Positions 12,467-25,500 of a stretch of 64,000 bases of DNA are shown here, piece by piece. Under the pieces are notes generated by a model that searched no databases, was not told the DNA's origin, and saw nothing but the letters and a program-made list of their open reading frames with translations. The position numbers and the translations under genes are program-made. Positions within the stretch are counted from its first letter, which is position 1, and each line of letters starts with the position of its first letter. Source of the DNA: Owenia fusiformis (taxonomy: Eukaryota; Annelida; Polychaeta; Sabellida; Oweniidae); the NCBI GenBank assembly GCA_903813345.2, contig CAIIXF020000008.1, positions 10,195,278 through 10,259,277 of the forward strand, given 5' to 3'.

Positions 12467-13503
12467 TATTTATTCCATAGTATTTTTTGGAAACTCACTT
12501 ATTTTAGAGTTTTGTAATTTTGTCATCTTATATTTCATTGATTTTGGCTTTGACACAAACCGTCCCCTCTCCAAATACTTATTCTTGCAATAATTGTCAT
12601 TCTGAATAATACAGCTAGAGATGGTGACCAATAAAGTTTTATCAAAAGTTGTTGAAAAAAAATGCAATTTTGTCTCCCCCAATTTAACTCTCTACTAACA
12701 AATCATAATTTCCCTTTTGCTTAATGAAATTAAAGGTTGTATATAACTATTGAAGTGTTTTTCACAACTTTTCAAAGCCCTAATGCAGCACGTTGCTGTG
12801 TTTACATCATATTGATTCTTATGAAAACATTTGGAGTGAATACGAGTCTTTCATTTCATGTATTCCATGTAAAGAAAACAGAAATTGATAAAATATCGAC
12901 GGAGTGGGAGTTGTTACAATGACCCCTATTTTTGGCAATTTTTAGAATGTTTTGTCCAGTGTACTTTAAAAATTACAAAATCATTGCCGTTTTTTGTCTT
13001 ACTTCTTGAAAGCATTATAGGCTATTATGTATTTGTATCAATATGAGGAATCAATTGCAATACTTATTTTACCCAAGTTAATTTGGTATATAAATGTGAA
13101 ATAAGATTTGGGATTTTGGGGTTTTCACAAGAGCAGGCTACGAGTATTACGTCATCAATATGGGTTGGATGGTATGGAGACATTCATTGTGACATTTGTT
13201 TTATGGAAATCCTAACAACGGCCAAATACTTTCACTTTCGTTATTAGAGTACTGTCAGATTGCATTTGATTAATGAAAATGAATCTAATTGATGATATTC
13301 TTAAAAAAACTCATTGTGTAAAATTTAGTCTAAATGCACAGCAAATCAGTGGTTTTCAAGTAAAATGGAATAAAATAGACTGACTTTTAGAATTTCACAT
13401 TCCCAGTCATATACATTTTATGTAGAACTGGTGAAGAATACATAGAAAGGCCACTAAATACAATTATTTTAAAATGGAATGTGTAGGAATAGTACAAGAC
13501 TCG

Positions 13504-13511
13504 TGACGTCA
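13504..13511 (+). promoter_or_regulatory. CRE (TGACGTCA) just upstream of BAHD1 start
   Basis: A perfect palindromic TGACGTCA (CREB/ATF site) ends 11 bp before the BAHD1 start codon. A second TACGTCA lies near 13148. No clear TATA box is seen, which suits a housekeeping-type promoter. If the CRE is upstream of transcription, the 5' UTR of exon 1 would be only a few bases, so the true start may be further 5' with the CRE inside the first exon. Confidence 0.5.
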
Positions 13512-13522
13512 CTTCAAACAAA

Positions 13523-16500
13523 ATGGCCTCCAAAAATTCAGGAAAATCTGAAAATGAAATTTCGGAAGCTGATAATGAAGTCGAACCCGCTTCTAAAGAG
13601 GTAAGACAACATGCATACTGTTGATCAGTACTTAGATTCTAACTTTGTGAAATCTGAGTTTAATTGAACCATGAGTTTGGAAGTTCTACGCATGTAAGTA
13701 ACGCCGTTTTTCCGAGACGAGCTAGGATTTTTTGATATTTTCCAAGCCACTAATTTTAGGCAGTTAGGGCTTTCGAAATTTTCTGGAACTTGAGATTTTT
13801 GAAATTCAGATTACGTAATTATGTTTGAAGAACCAATAGTCAAATCTTTTCAATTTACCTTGTATTGTAAATATTCAACTCCATGATGGGTCTAAATTAC
13901 TCGAGTCAGATAGCCAAATTCCTGGGGCCAAATTACTGTGGCTGAAGAATAAGGTAAGGTCTAAACAACCTTCAAAGAAAATACAGCAGATCCAACCTCT
14001 AATTTAGAGTCTAAATGGAAGTCCATCTTCATCTTTGTAAAAAATTAATTTTTACGCAAAGTGTGCCAGTTTCATTGATGTAGCTCAATAAAATCGCTAC
14101 AATCTTTCGAGTGAAAATTTAAGGGATGCATTCAAAAAAACTTTCCAGTCATTTCGGACTGAACGAATATAAACATTCCAATTTGTAGATGGCTTTGACC
14201 CACTTTTCACCAGAAACTTTTCAAGCATTTGGAGGAATCTCTTGGTGTAAAAAAGCATTAAAAACCATGCAGATCATGTTAAAATAGTTTTGTTTGAAAA
14301 TAACTGCAGTTGATGCAGGGTTCTCACTAGGCTTTTAGACTCCGGAGATTCTCCCAGAGTCTAATGTCTTTAGACCATCTTGCACCAGAGTAGCTCCGTA
14401 GTCTAAAGTGTTTTTTCTGGAGTCTAATTTTACATTTTTGTTACATTATTTGTGGTAAAACTCATAAGAAAATTCATAAAACTGGATACGAACAAGGAAT
14501 AGGAAGACAGAAATCTTTTAGAAATGTATATATTGTGATTAAAATAGGAAGATAATCTTAAATAGTATTTTGAAAAGTATACTAAATTGATATCTCTGAT
14601 CTCACTTGACATGGGGGAGGAATAGTCCTGTAACCTAGAAAGGTCTGGGTTCTAAAAATTTCCTGGTGAGAACATTGTGATGAATGAGGATTTCACTAAA
14701 TTCACTTAGATCTAACCTAGATTATATATGCTTAAAGACCTCTTTCTGGGGAACCGTGTACTTTCTCAAATTATTGCAATGAAAAAATAAATATATAAAT
14801 GTTAGTTTGTCAGTGCAGACGGATAAAGAGGTCATGAAAGTAATCTCAGAAACATGATTAATTTTTTTCAAAAAAGTAATACATATCTCTATCATGATTA
14901 TCTTAGATTTGGCAGTCATACAAGCCCGATATAACACCCGACCCTACAGAAGGACAAAAAATAATTCAATTCTCAATCTTGCTATTCTGGATAGATGATA
15001 CTGCAAATGTACTTGACTTGTGTAAAATCAGATGCGATACGCCTTATTTGTGCTTATTTATGGAAATGGACCAATCAGATTGCGAGACGCATGTGCTATA
15101 GCCATTGAAGAAATTTATCAATGAGAATAGTCAAGAGAAATAAAGTAGGTCAAAGAATGGCTGCAAAACCAATTGATTATAATTCTGATAGTTTGATATC
15201 AACAATAATTCTATTCAGCCTTGAAAATTTTTGCACCCAGTTAAAAAAATTCCTGGAGAGACCACTGTTACCAGTATAATTTATGCTGATAGTCTGACAG
15301 GAACTTCAGTTTTAATGGTTGATATTTTTGGCCAATACCACAGGCTGGTATCGAAAAATTTGTCCGCTGTGACGGAGCGTACTATTTTGTATAGAAACAC
15401 TAAGAAACCCACACAATTTATTTTTTTACTCATATGTTTCGCTATACCAAAGAAAGTTTCTCACTCCATGCAATGGGTATATCATTTGCGGGTAACTTTA
15501 ACTTTTGTTTGAAGTCCAACAACGCTAAGAGTAAAAGCTATTGAAAACGGCGTCGGAGTATCATACTCCAAAATGTACCATTTCTTTTATTTCTTTTTAA
15601 TGGTACAATATAGTGACACGATAATATTTACATATGTTTTCAGCATAACTCTGAAGGTATTAATGATATCTTGATGTATTGGGTATTTTTAATATTTTTT
15701 ATAAAAAATAATGTTTAAATTTTTTGTCCGCTGTGACGGAGCAGTTTTAACTGTGAACTACGTTAAGAATTTGAGATTCAAATTATACCTTTTCAAAGTA
15801 CCCTTAGAAGAGAGAACGTCACAAATCACTTTCCTAAATTATGAGAAGTAGCCTCTAAGAGATCTGGGGTAATGTAAATCTGAGATATAAAAACTACCAC
15901 TCTTAGCATTTTTCAGAGGTTTGTACTGAAATCAACATGAATCAACATGGTGTAAACTCAACATAATATTTCTAATACGTTTCGCCAAGACGTCTTAGAA
16001 TATCACGTGTAGTGTAAATTGTTACGCGGAATATGTCATACATTCATGGTTGCGTGGTATTTGTGATACGGGTGAATATGCCATACTCACCTGCGGTATA
16101 TGGCATATTCCGCAGGTGAGTATGCGAAATTCCGCAGTGAATATGTGATGCATTGAATTCAGTGAATACCCGATACTCACCTTCAGAATATGTCATACTC
16201 ACTTGCGGAATATGCCATATACAGAAGGTGAATATGACATATTCCGCAGGTGAAAAACGTGATACAGAAAGACTTGGTTTGATTGGTTGCGAGAATCGAC
16301 TCTGAATGTAAAACTACGCTGGATTACCATTACTGTCAGTGCGTCGAGTACTAATATATGAATCCTGGATTGATTGGGTAAGTTTATTACGTGAGATTGA
16401 TGAGTGATACTTCTGCATACGTTGATGTATTCGATAAACTGTACTGTTGATTCAGTAATCATTATAATAATTTATAAAGTTTTACTTGTTCGTTCAATCG

Positions 16501-19500
16501 ATGCAATTGACAATTACACATTGTGGGATCCACAGCCTTTACTATCCTTTTGGAATAGTTCAGACTGTGGGTTACTGACTGTAATAAATGTTTCCTTTAA
16601 CCCTAAAATGTACGGACCAATCAAATTATTTACAGAGTTCTATTGACCATGAGTATCATGGGAAGGCATTACCTGCAGTTGCATGATTACATAAGCAGAC
16701 AAAGCCTAATGAGTGTGACCAAACACAATGCCCTCCCAAATAATCTAAGTGTCAACATTTGTATGATACATCATTGTTTAAAATTCTAAATTGGAAAACA
16801 ATAAGAAAAAAGAAGTATGTCAACATTATCATAGTTATTAATTTTCAATATAAAAACAAGAACCATCAAGATAAATAAAAGTTTTCCACATAATGAATTC
16901 ATTGAATTAAAGTTTACAAAGGGGTAAACAGGACAGTGCATTCTTAGGTACTAATTTATTCCTCCATATACACTGATTTACTTGGAGAATGCACTGGCTA
17001 GGAACATGTTCTGCCTCATGATATATCAGAGTCTCTCAAAAACGTTAGGTAAAGAGGGACTCTGATAAATCAGAATGACAATTACATACTTCCGTTTCAC
17101 GTTCTCATTGGTTAGTGTGTATGCCATATACCGCAGGTGAATCTGTCATACACCGCAAGTGAATATGGCATATTCGTTGCGGAATATGGCATATTTTTGT
17201 ATCGTGTTTACCACGTAACAGAAATAGGGATAATATGAATTTATTCGAAATAGCGCACAGACATCCTGCATTCCGACAGATGTATAACCTTTTACCACAT
17301 AATATTACTGTATATAAGTTACCATAAAAAATGACCATGTCAGGTTATGGATCCACAGTAGGCACAACGAAAGGCAAATACCCTATACTGAAATAAAGTT
17401 GACTATCATTTTCATGAGTTACCATGCATAACTTGGATTACAGTACAAACTGAGAAAAGAAGCTTAAAGAGTGGTCGTATATACATCTCAGAATTTGAAT
17501 TGTGTACTTTTATTCCGTTTTATTTTTCAGAATACTTTACGAAAGAGATTTGATACGCTCCCTCCTCTAACGTGTAGTTATAAAGAGATATATTATAAAT
17601 CTAAATTCTTATCGTATTTCAGATTTGAAACTGCTCCGTCACAGCGGACAAAAAATTTAAACATTATTTTTTATAAAAAAAATTAAAAATACCTAATACA
17701 TAAAGATCTCATTAATACCTTCAGAGTTATGCTGAAAACATATGTAAATATTATCGTGTCGCTATATTGTACCATTAAAAAGAAATAAAAGAAATGGTAT
17801 ATTTGGAGTATGATACTCCGACGCCGTTTTCAATAGCTTTTGCTCTTAGCGTTGTTGGACTTCAAACAGAAGTTAAAGTTACCCGCAAATGATATATTCA
17901 TTGCATGGAGTCAGTAATTTTCTTTGATATAGCAAAACATATGAGTAAAAAAATAAATTGTGTGGATTTCCTAGTGTTTCTTTGCAAAATAGCACGCTCC
18001 GTCACAGCGGACAATTTTTTCGATACCAGCCTGTGAATACTGTCATGGAGTTGCATTTTGTTAAATACAATCAGAAGACAATGTACTGTAACGTGTATAC
18101 ATGTATGTATAGTGGTGTAATTAAATTTGTTGATTTCCTCTTAAAGTACTTAGACCCACTTTTTGGAACCTGAACTCCAGGGCCCAAGTTTCAGATTACC
18201 CTCTGAAAACGCTTGAATAGCTTAAAGTCTAGTATATATTCCCACTATCCATGTTTGTGCACCAATAAAGAAATTCAAATCTTAAGGATAACCAATCAAA
18301 AGACAACACTGTGCAGTACTACATCATATGGAAAAATACATTCACAAAACATTTCAACCATGAAAGTCTGAGAAGCATCAAAATTCAAGAGGACGCACAT
18401 TTTATTAGCCAAACCAAAAACACTCCAAGATATACAAATGTTTTGTGTGTAAAATATGTGAATGTATTTTTCTATATGATACTGTAGTGTGGTATTTTGA
18501 TTGCTTATTTTTTAGGTTTTATTGATGAAAGAATGAGTTCCTTATTTGGGAGAAGGGGCAGTCTTCACCGGGTTGGATTTTTATGTCACCATCGCAAGGC
18601 TGTCATATTTATTACTTTCAAGGGTTTAAAATACAGATCAAATGATTGTATGTTGCTTTAGACTAATTGTGTTCAGTTTTGACATTGACATTTAGTTGTT
18701 CTATAGATATTCTTAATAAATCTAATCAACAATACTGTGCCCATATTTTTTCTCAAGATATATCTAAGGTATGTTAGATATTATATAAGCTATTATAAAG
18801 GGACATCAGTGATCTCCCCAGCATTAAAGCAAGTGGGCGCAGCACCCACCTGAGATTTTGAAAATAGGCTTACACCCACCTGAAAATCCATTTGCACCCA
18901 CTTGAAAATGTGAAAAATCATGAAACATTGGCATATTTGACCAATTTTGGTCTTAATTGAGAAAATGAGAATTTTGCACCCACCTGAGACAAAATCCTGG
19001 GGAGATCAGTGGACATAATTGATTGTGCTGGGAAGAAACCTAGGCAACATTCTCCCTTTAATCTGATGTATTGGCTGAGTTGAAACATCAGAGTGGAGTA
19101 AAAATGGAATAGGTCATTGATTAATTATGGTACTTTCCTCCTTTCTTAATAATTTCCCCTTATATATTTCCCATGTGACATATTATTGATATAGTGTTTA
19201 TTTTCAGAAGAGGAGTATACCAGAGGCCGCCATGTTTCCTCCAGACTTCTACAAGTCACGCCACAACATTGGCAGCAGAGTGGTCACTGAAAAGATCATC
19301 ACATACAATGAATCAGTGAGAGCATCACAGTTCTACCCCTCCTATTCCCCACTAAAGCAACTCAGTGATTTTGTAAGCAGCTCTAGTAAAGCTGCTCCAC
19401 CAACTAAAGAGGTTCAAACTGCATTGAAAAATGCTAAGTCTGGTGAAAAAGAGACTCCTGGAACTAATAAAGCAACTAAAAATCCATCTAAAGATCAGAC

Positions 19501-22500
19501 TAAAGGAACAAAAAGGAAGAATAGTCAAGTTGATGATTCCACAAAGCCAAAGAAAGTCAAACCAAATGATAAGGCTATTAATGACAAATTGAAATCCGAC
19601 AAAAAAGCAGACAAAGGGACAAAATCTCTGAAGGTAAAAGTAGTAAACTGCAAAAAGGAAAAGCTACAGAAAGAGCGTTCAATGTCTCCCAAAAAGGACA
19701 AGGCCAAGAAAGAATGTTCATTGTCTCCTAAAAAAGACAAGGCCCAGAAAGATGGTTCACTGTCTCCTAAAAAGGACAAGGCCCAGAAAGATGGTTCACT
19801 GTCTCCTAAAAAGGACAAGGCCCAGAAAGAGCATCCAAAGCCTCCTAAAAAGGGAAAGGTACAGAAAGGAGAAAGATCTACTGTCTCCCTAAAGAAGGAA
19901 AAATCTCCTGTAAAGACATTTACTAAACTCAAACAGAAAAGTGTTGCAGGGACTAGTCCTTGTAAAGTGAAGGTTCCCAAGATGGATCTGAGTAAACTTG
20001 GGGCTGCTGGAACTTTGAAACTTAAGGCAGTTAAAGTACCTGGAAAAAAGGTAAAAAAAATAGGAAAAGATGTGAAGATCAAAGTTGCAAAAAACATGAC
20101 GAAAGGCAGGTCTGAAACTGACCTTAAGAAGACAAGTGCCAAAAACAAGGTTGTGATTCCTGAGAAGAAAAATGAGAAAAACATCAAATCAAATGAGCCT
20201 AAGTCTAAAACTAAGATTGCTAAAAAGACACCTGATAAAACTACCAAAGATGTCACCAAAAAGGTCAAAGGAGCTCCAAAAGACCAAAAGATGCAAGTTA
20301 AAGAATCAAATAAAAAGTCACCAGTGAAAAACAAAACTGCCAAAATCCCAGTTACAAAGGTCAACAAAGGTGCTATCACAAAAGCTAAAAAGATAATCAA
20401 AAATGTGAAAAAGAAAAAGGCAACTACTGAAGCAATGGCAGCAATGACTTTCCCAAGGAAAAGAAGAGAAGCCAGTTTGAATGCTGCAGCTAAAGTGAAT
20501 CTTCTATTAGATTACTCATCTCCTGATAAACTTTCTCCTCAGGCATCTCAGCCACAACCTTCCAACAAGAAACAGGACTCTCCAAAGCAAAAAGTGAAGA
20601 AAGAACCTGTAGAGAAAGATAAGAAGCCAGCTGTTAAACAAGAGGTAAAAGAAGCTAGGCTGGTAGCCAAGGTAAAAAAGGAAATCAATGATAAACCAAA
20701 GAAAGCTGAAAAAGTAGTTAAGACTGAAAAGCAGAAATCTCTTGAATCTAACAAGAAAAGGGCAATAAAGGGTAAAGGCAATGGTAGCAAAGAAGGTACA
20801 GCAGTCACTAGACCTATTAAAATGAAAGGAAGAAAGGGACGCAGAGGTGGTATTGATCTTGTTTCTTCACCCATACTGGCTAGTAAATCACGACGCATGG
20901 CTAGCCTGAATGCAAGCGTCTTTATGGAGATGACTCAAACATCATCATCTGAGTTGTCATCATCTGAATACAGTTGGTCATCCTGTATGGCTACTGAAGA
21001 TGAATTTGATATGGATCTCAAAAAAGCCATGGAAGCTAGTCTCAAAGCGCACATAGAATCTAAGGATCCAATTAAACTCAAAGAGAAATCCACTAGTAAA
21101 GCACAAAAAGACAAATCAAATGAAATTCAGAAATCGCTCCAAAGAGAGAAATCAAAAACAAAATCACTTAAAGATAAGCCCATCGAAAGTGATCAAGTTC
21201 AGTCAGCTCAGAAAGAGAAACTTAAATCCTCAAATAAGGTTAAATTGAGCCTCCCTCCTAAGAAACGGCCAGAAAATAGCAATAGTCCTCAGTTTGCTCC
21301 AATCAGGAGAATGGCCAGTCTTAATGCCCAGGCATGTATAGCAGCTACAAATAAAAGCTGGACCAAAGGACAAGATTGCGAAGAAGAGGCATCTGATACA
21401 GAGACAGAAAAAAGTATTGCAGTTGAGGTTAAACCAGAAGAAAAGACACCAGAAAAAGAAAAATCAGAAGAACCAATTAAGTCAGACGATGCCACGAAGA
21501 AATCAGAATCGAAAGCTGACCTTCCAGTGTCCCAGGATGAGACTGCGCCCAGTTATAGAATTATAGAACGTGGACCCAGTGTTTATGACTTTGAGAATGC
21601 AAGAGCTCCTGAAGGAGGCGCAACCTTTGATGAGGTTAAACCTGATGTAATTGAGATTCAGCCTAGCACAAACAGTACCAGGGTTGCACTAGGTATGCCC
21701 CCTAGACCCCTCAGTGCCAAAGAGCGAGCCATCGAGAAGGCTCAACTGGCTGAACAGACTAAACAAAGCGTTAGCTGCTGGGTTAGTGGACTTAATGAGC
21801 CACCGCCAGCTGGACTTGTATCTTGGAATAATACAGGGGTCTATGGGGAGAATAGGTATAATGTGCCAGTGAATAGACAGCATCAAGGGCCAGATACTAA
21901 ACCCCCACAGAACAGTAGTACAAGTGGTATGCAATCCCCAAGCGGACAACCCCATGTATACCCCAATCAGCAATATCAATCTAACATGTCTGGAGATACT
22001 CCAAGGCATGTGTTGATGAACACACCTGCCCTTGCCCCACAGGCCTTTCAAGCACAACCGAGGGGTATGCCTCCCGCACAAAGATTGCCCCCCTCTCGGC
22101 AACCACAACAACAGATCTCTACTCACCAAGCCCAGCCACAGATAAGATCCCCTGGACCGCCCCCTGTTCAAAGGAGACTCTCTTCGCCCCTCGCCAACCC
22201 AGTCATTCCACAGGATAACACCTCCATGCCACCACCCACTATGATGTCTCCTCTCCCTTCCCAGGGGAGTCAAATTGGTCAACCCCAAGGGAGTCAACCA
22301 ACTCAGCCTCCTGTACCCCAACCCCAGCAAAATCAGCAGGGTCCCCCACAAGTCATGGGGAACAACCCACCTACGCAAATGATGACAAACAATCTCCAGG
22401 GACAGGCACCTAATCCGCAAATTGTTCACATGGTGAATAACGCACGGGTGCCATCCCCCCTCCCACAGGTGCATACTTACCCTTACAGCAATACTTCTAT

Positions 22501-25500
22501 GCCATCTAGTCAGTGTCAGACGTACATGTTGAGCAATATGGGAAACAGTTTCTCACTGATGTACCAGAGACCGCCATATCCCAACATGAACAGTGCATTT
22601 ACAGTGCCCTATGGTGCCCAGCCTATGTATCAACAGGTCCAACAAGGTGAGTTCTCATGTTGTATGTTGCTTTTTTGTTGCATATTGGTGGTGGTGACAT
22701 ATTGTTATGGTCTCTGTTTTTTGTGACGGCGGTTGGCATCGGCGGGGGGCAGTTGGCGATCGGCGGTTGGCAGTTGGCATCTGTAACAAATTCTTAAAAC
22801 TTCCAATAACTTATTTAACAAATACTGTTTAGACTGACCTTCTCAAGGTAAAAAAAGGTCAAAAAGGTCTTTTTTCAACTTGCTTCAAATTGACCAATTT
22901 CTTTTTCAAAATCATCTAGAAGTTCTCAAAAGTTGTTATGGTCTCCATTTTTTGTGATAGCGGTTGGCGATCTGCGGGGGGCAGTTGGCGATGAGTGGTC
23001 GGCGTTTGGCATCTGTAACAAATTCTTAAAACTTCCAAAAACTTAACAAATACTGTTTAGACTAGAACTTCTCAATGTCAAAAAAGGTATTTTTTCAAAT
23101 TGCATCAATTTTTGAACTAATAATATTGTGAGCAACTAGGTGGTGACATGTTGTCATGTCAATGCCTTGTTATCAATTATAGTCATACAAATCACTTTCT
23201 AATATGTGACTACCTCCTATGTGCAGAAAAAACTGTTGACAAATAATTGTAAATGTTTCCCATCAGTCCTACAATTCAACAACTTCCTGTTTTAGCGAGT
23301 ATGGTGAAAAATCTATGTAACAATTAGAGGTGTCATGGGTCAGGTATTTTTGGGTCAGGTCAGGCCAGAATAAAAATTAATTTAGCACAAGCAAATGAAA
23401 CAACTGGGTGAGTGCACGGCACATTATAAGACTGTTTAAGCCTGCATATTATGCTTTGATAGTTTTTCGTGGCCTGACCTGAGCCTTCCGACTCGTGATT
23501 CGGGTCAACTTCAGGTCGGTTTCACACCTTTAGTAACATTCTCATGAAGTTCAATGAAGTTCCCCTGTTTGTTTCAGGGTTCTACCAAGCAGCAGGACCT
23601 TTGATCCAGACTTTAGGCCCTGAGCAGTGTGATCCTTGTATGACCCCCTTCCCTGTACCCATGCAAATAGCACAACCACAGGTAACTCAATCTATCATAT
23701 TTACTACACTCATTGTTTCCTGTACAATATGTGACCCTAGCTTCATAATATGTAGATATGAATAAATGTTTTCCTGAATAACTAACATTAAGTATTGAAC
23801 AGTATATCTTAATCTTAACCTAAGTTGAACATAAGTGTGCTCTATCTAATGTCTTATGGCCAATTTTTCATGTTAGCTCCAATATATCAGGAAGAACAAA
23901 ACATAGGCAAATTTTTAAATTTGCTAGAACTAGGGCAATAGGCATGGTCAGTCAGTGGTAATCCACTCAAGTGTCACCTTGATATATCTTAGTGTCTTTC
24001 TTCTGACTCGAGTCTCATTGAAAAGAACAATACCTTCATGAAGGATGTTGTGCTCCGAGCATGCACAGATATAATATACAAATGACACATATAATATACA
24101 AATGAGAGAGTGGAAGGGATTGATCATTTTTTATTTGTAACTCGGATAGTACAAGGAAAACAATTTTTTGTAACTAATACAGTCCGGCTTACAAAGTGAC
24201 ACTTAGACTTGATTGGATTACTGGTGACTGGTGATATGTAATGGAAGCACATTTGATAAGTTGAACATGTACTTATTTGATTACAATGGTTTTTATTTCA
24301 AGGTGAAGGTCCTAGTCCATAACATCCATCCTCCGCCTTCTCAACCTGGTGCTCAGATAGACATGAAGCCATTCAACAAACTCGACCAACCCTTGCCTAT
24401 GCGACCAATCAAAGCAGAGAAACATAAACTTGGACATGGTGACGTTAAACCTTTCAAGAGACGAGCTCTTGATGTCAAAGGGGTTCCTAAAATTGCTAAA
24501 AATGTTGAACGATTTGAGCAGATCCATGGTAGCATAAGACAATATGAGGATACATTGTCAAATAGTAGTAGCATTATAGAGATAAAAAAGGAGGAGAAAA
24601 TTGAAGCAGTGCTGGATGTAGAGAAAACTGATAATACAAATTTAGAGCGAGGAATAGATAGTTCAGATAGCCCTAAATCATGGCCTAATGATGAAGACAC
24701 AAAGGTTATTATGGATTTATCTTCAGATATCAAGGTGATTCATACATTCAGTCGTGCTGAAGATAAAAGACATAAAGAGTCAGGTGGGAGGTCAAGTAAA
24801 AGCCCAGCTAGGTGCTCTCCGTGTGTTGCAGAGAAACCCAAATGTACCACTCCTGTAGTACAAAAAGAAAGACCAAAAAGTGCCACTCAAAAAAATAGTC
24901 CCAAACCAGATCATAAAAGTGGAACTCTCAATATACAGTCAGATGGTGATATTAAATGTAAATCTGGAAGTTCTGAAACCCCTGAGGTTAAAAGTAAAAC
25001 ACAGAATGATGGTAAAATGATTGATACAATTGACAATGCTCCTATTGTAGGTGATATTTCTGAGACTGAGGTTCAGCCAAATGAACAAATTAAGCCACAT
25101 GAAAGTAAAGGTGGGGATTCTCATACTGTTGGTGATGAACCCGAGAGTATTCCAAAAGAACAATCACTCACTATAGACTGTATTGTGCCACATATCCCAG
25201 AAAGTAGCAAACCTTCTGTGCCACCTACAACGTTAGATCTCACAGCTATCAATGCCCCAAAGTCTAATCCCTGTAGCCCAGAAAACCCTCATTCTCAGAA
25301 GAAAAGTGACCCAAAATCAAACAAAGTAGTTCCAAGTGGAATAATTCCTGGTAATAAATCACCAAATACCAGAAAGTGCAAAACTCAAGATAAATCTAAC
25401 ACAGTTTGTTCAGACTCGGAGGTTAAATCTTTGACTAAACATGAGCCTAAATCTCCAGAGAAATCCAAGTCTCCAAATATTAAATCGTTCCCTAAATCTG

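Larger units (their letters stand above)
6551..13503 (+). other. ERR 3' UTR candidate and intergenic DNA before BAHD1
   Basis: No recognisable coding exon lies between the ERR stop and the BAHD1 first exon. The sequence is AT-rich throughout. AATAAA signals occur at 7157-7162 and, closely paired, at 11275-11280 and 11290-11295, so the ERR 3' UTR may be short or as long as about 4.7 kb. Two small inverted-repeat elements are listed separately (7962-8030 and 12293-12466). A 9-bp inverted TTGATTGGT/ACCAATCAA pair lies at about 9827-9870. Open frames of 60-85 codons here have no signal peptide, motif or splice support. Confidence 0.5.

Noticed and set aside
19525-20400. A 291-codon open frame on the minus strand
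   Set aside because: It is antisense to the lysine-rich BAHD1 exon 2. Codons AAA/AAG read backwards give Phe/Leu-rich frames without stops. No start context or homology.
22647-22726. Read-through of BAHD1 exon 2 into the intron, ending in a hydrophobic tail
   Set aside because: A consensus AAG-GTGAGT donor at 22646 joins in phase to exon 3, and the tail comes from the GGTGACATATTG repeat copy A.
24231-24302. Upstream methionine of the exon 4 frame as an independent start
   Set aside because: The sequence before 24303 is a pyrimidine-rich acceptor, and exons 3 and 4 join in phase.
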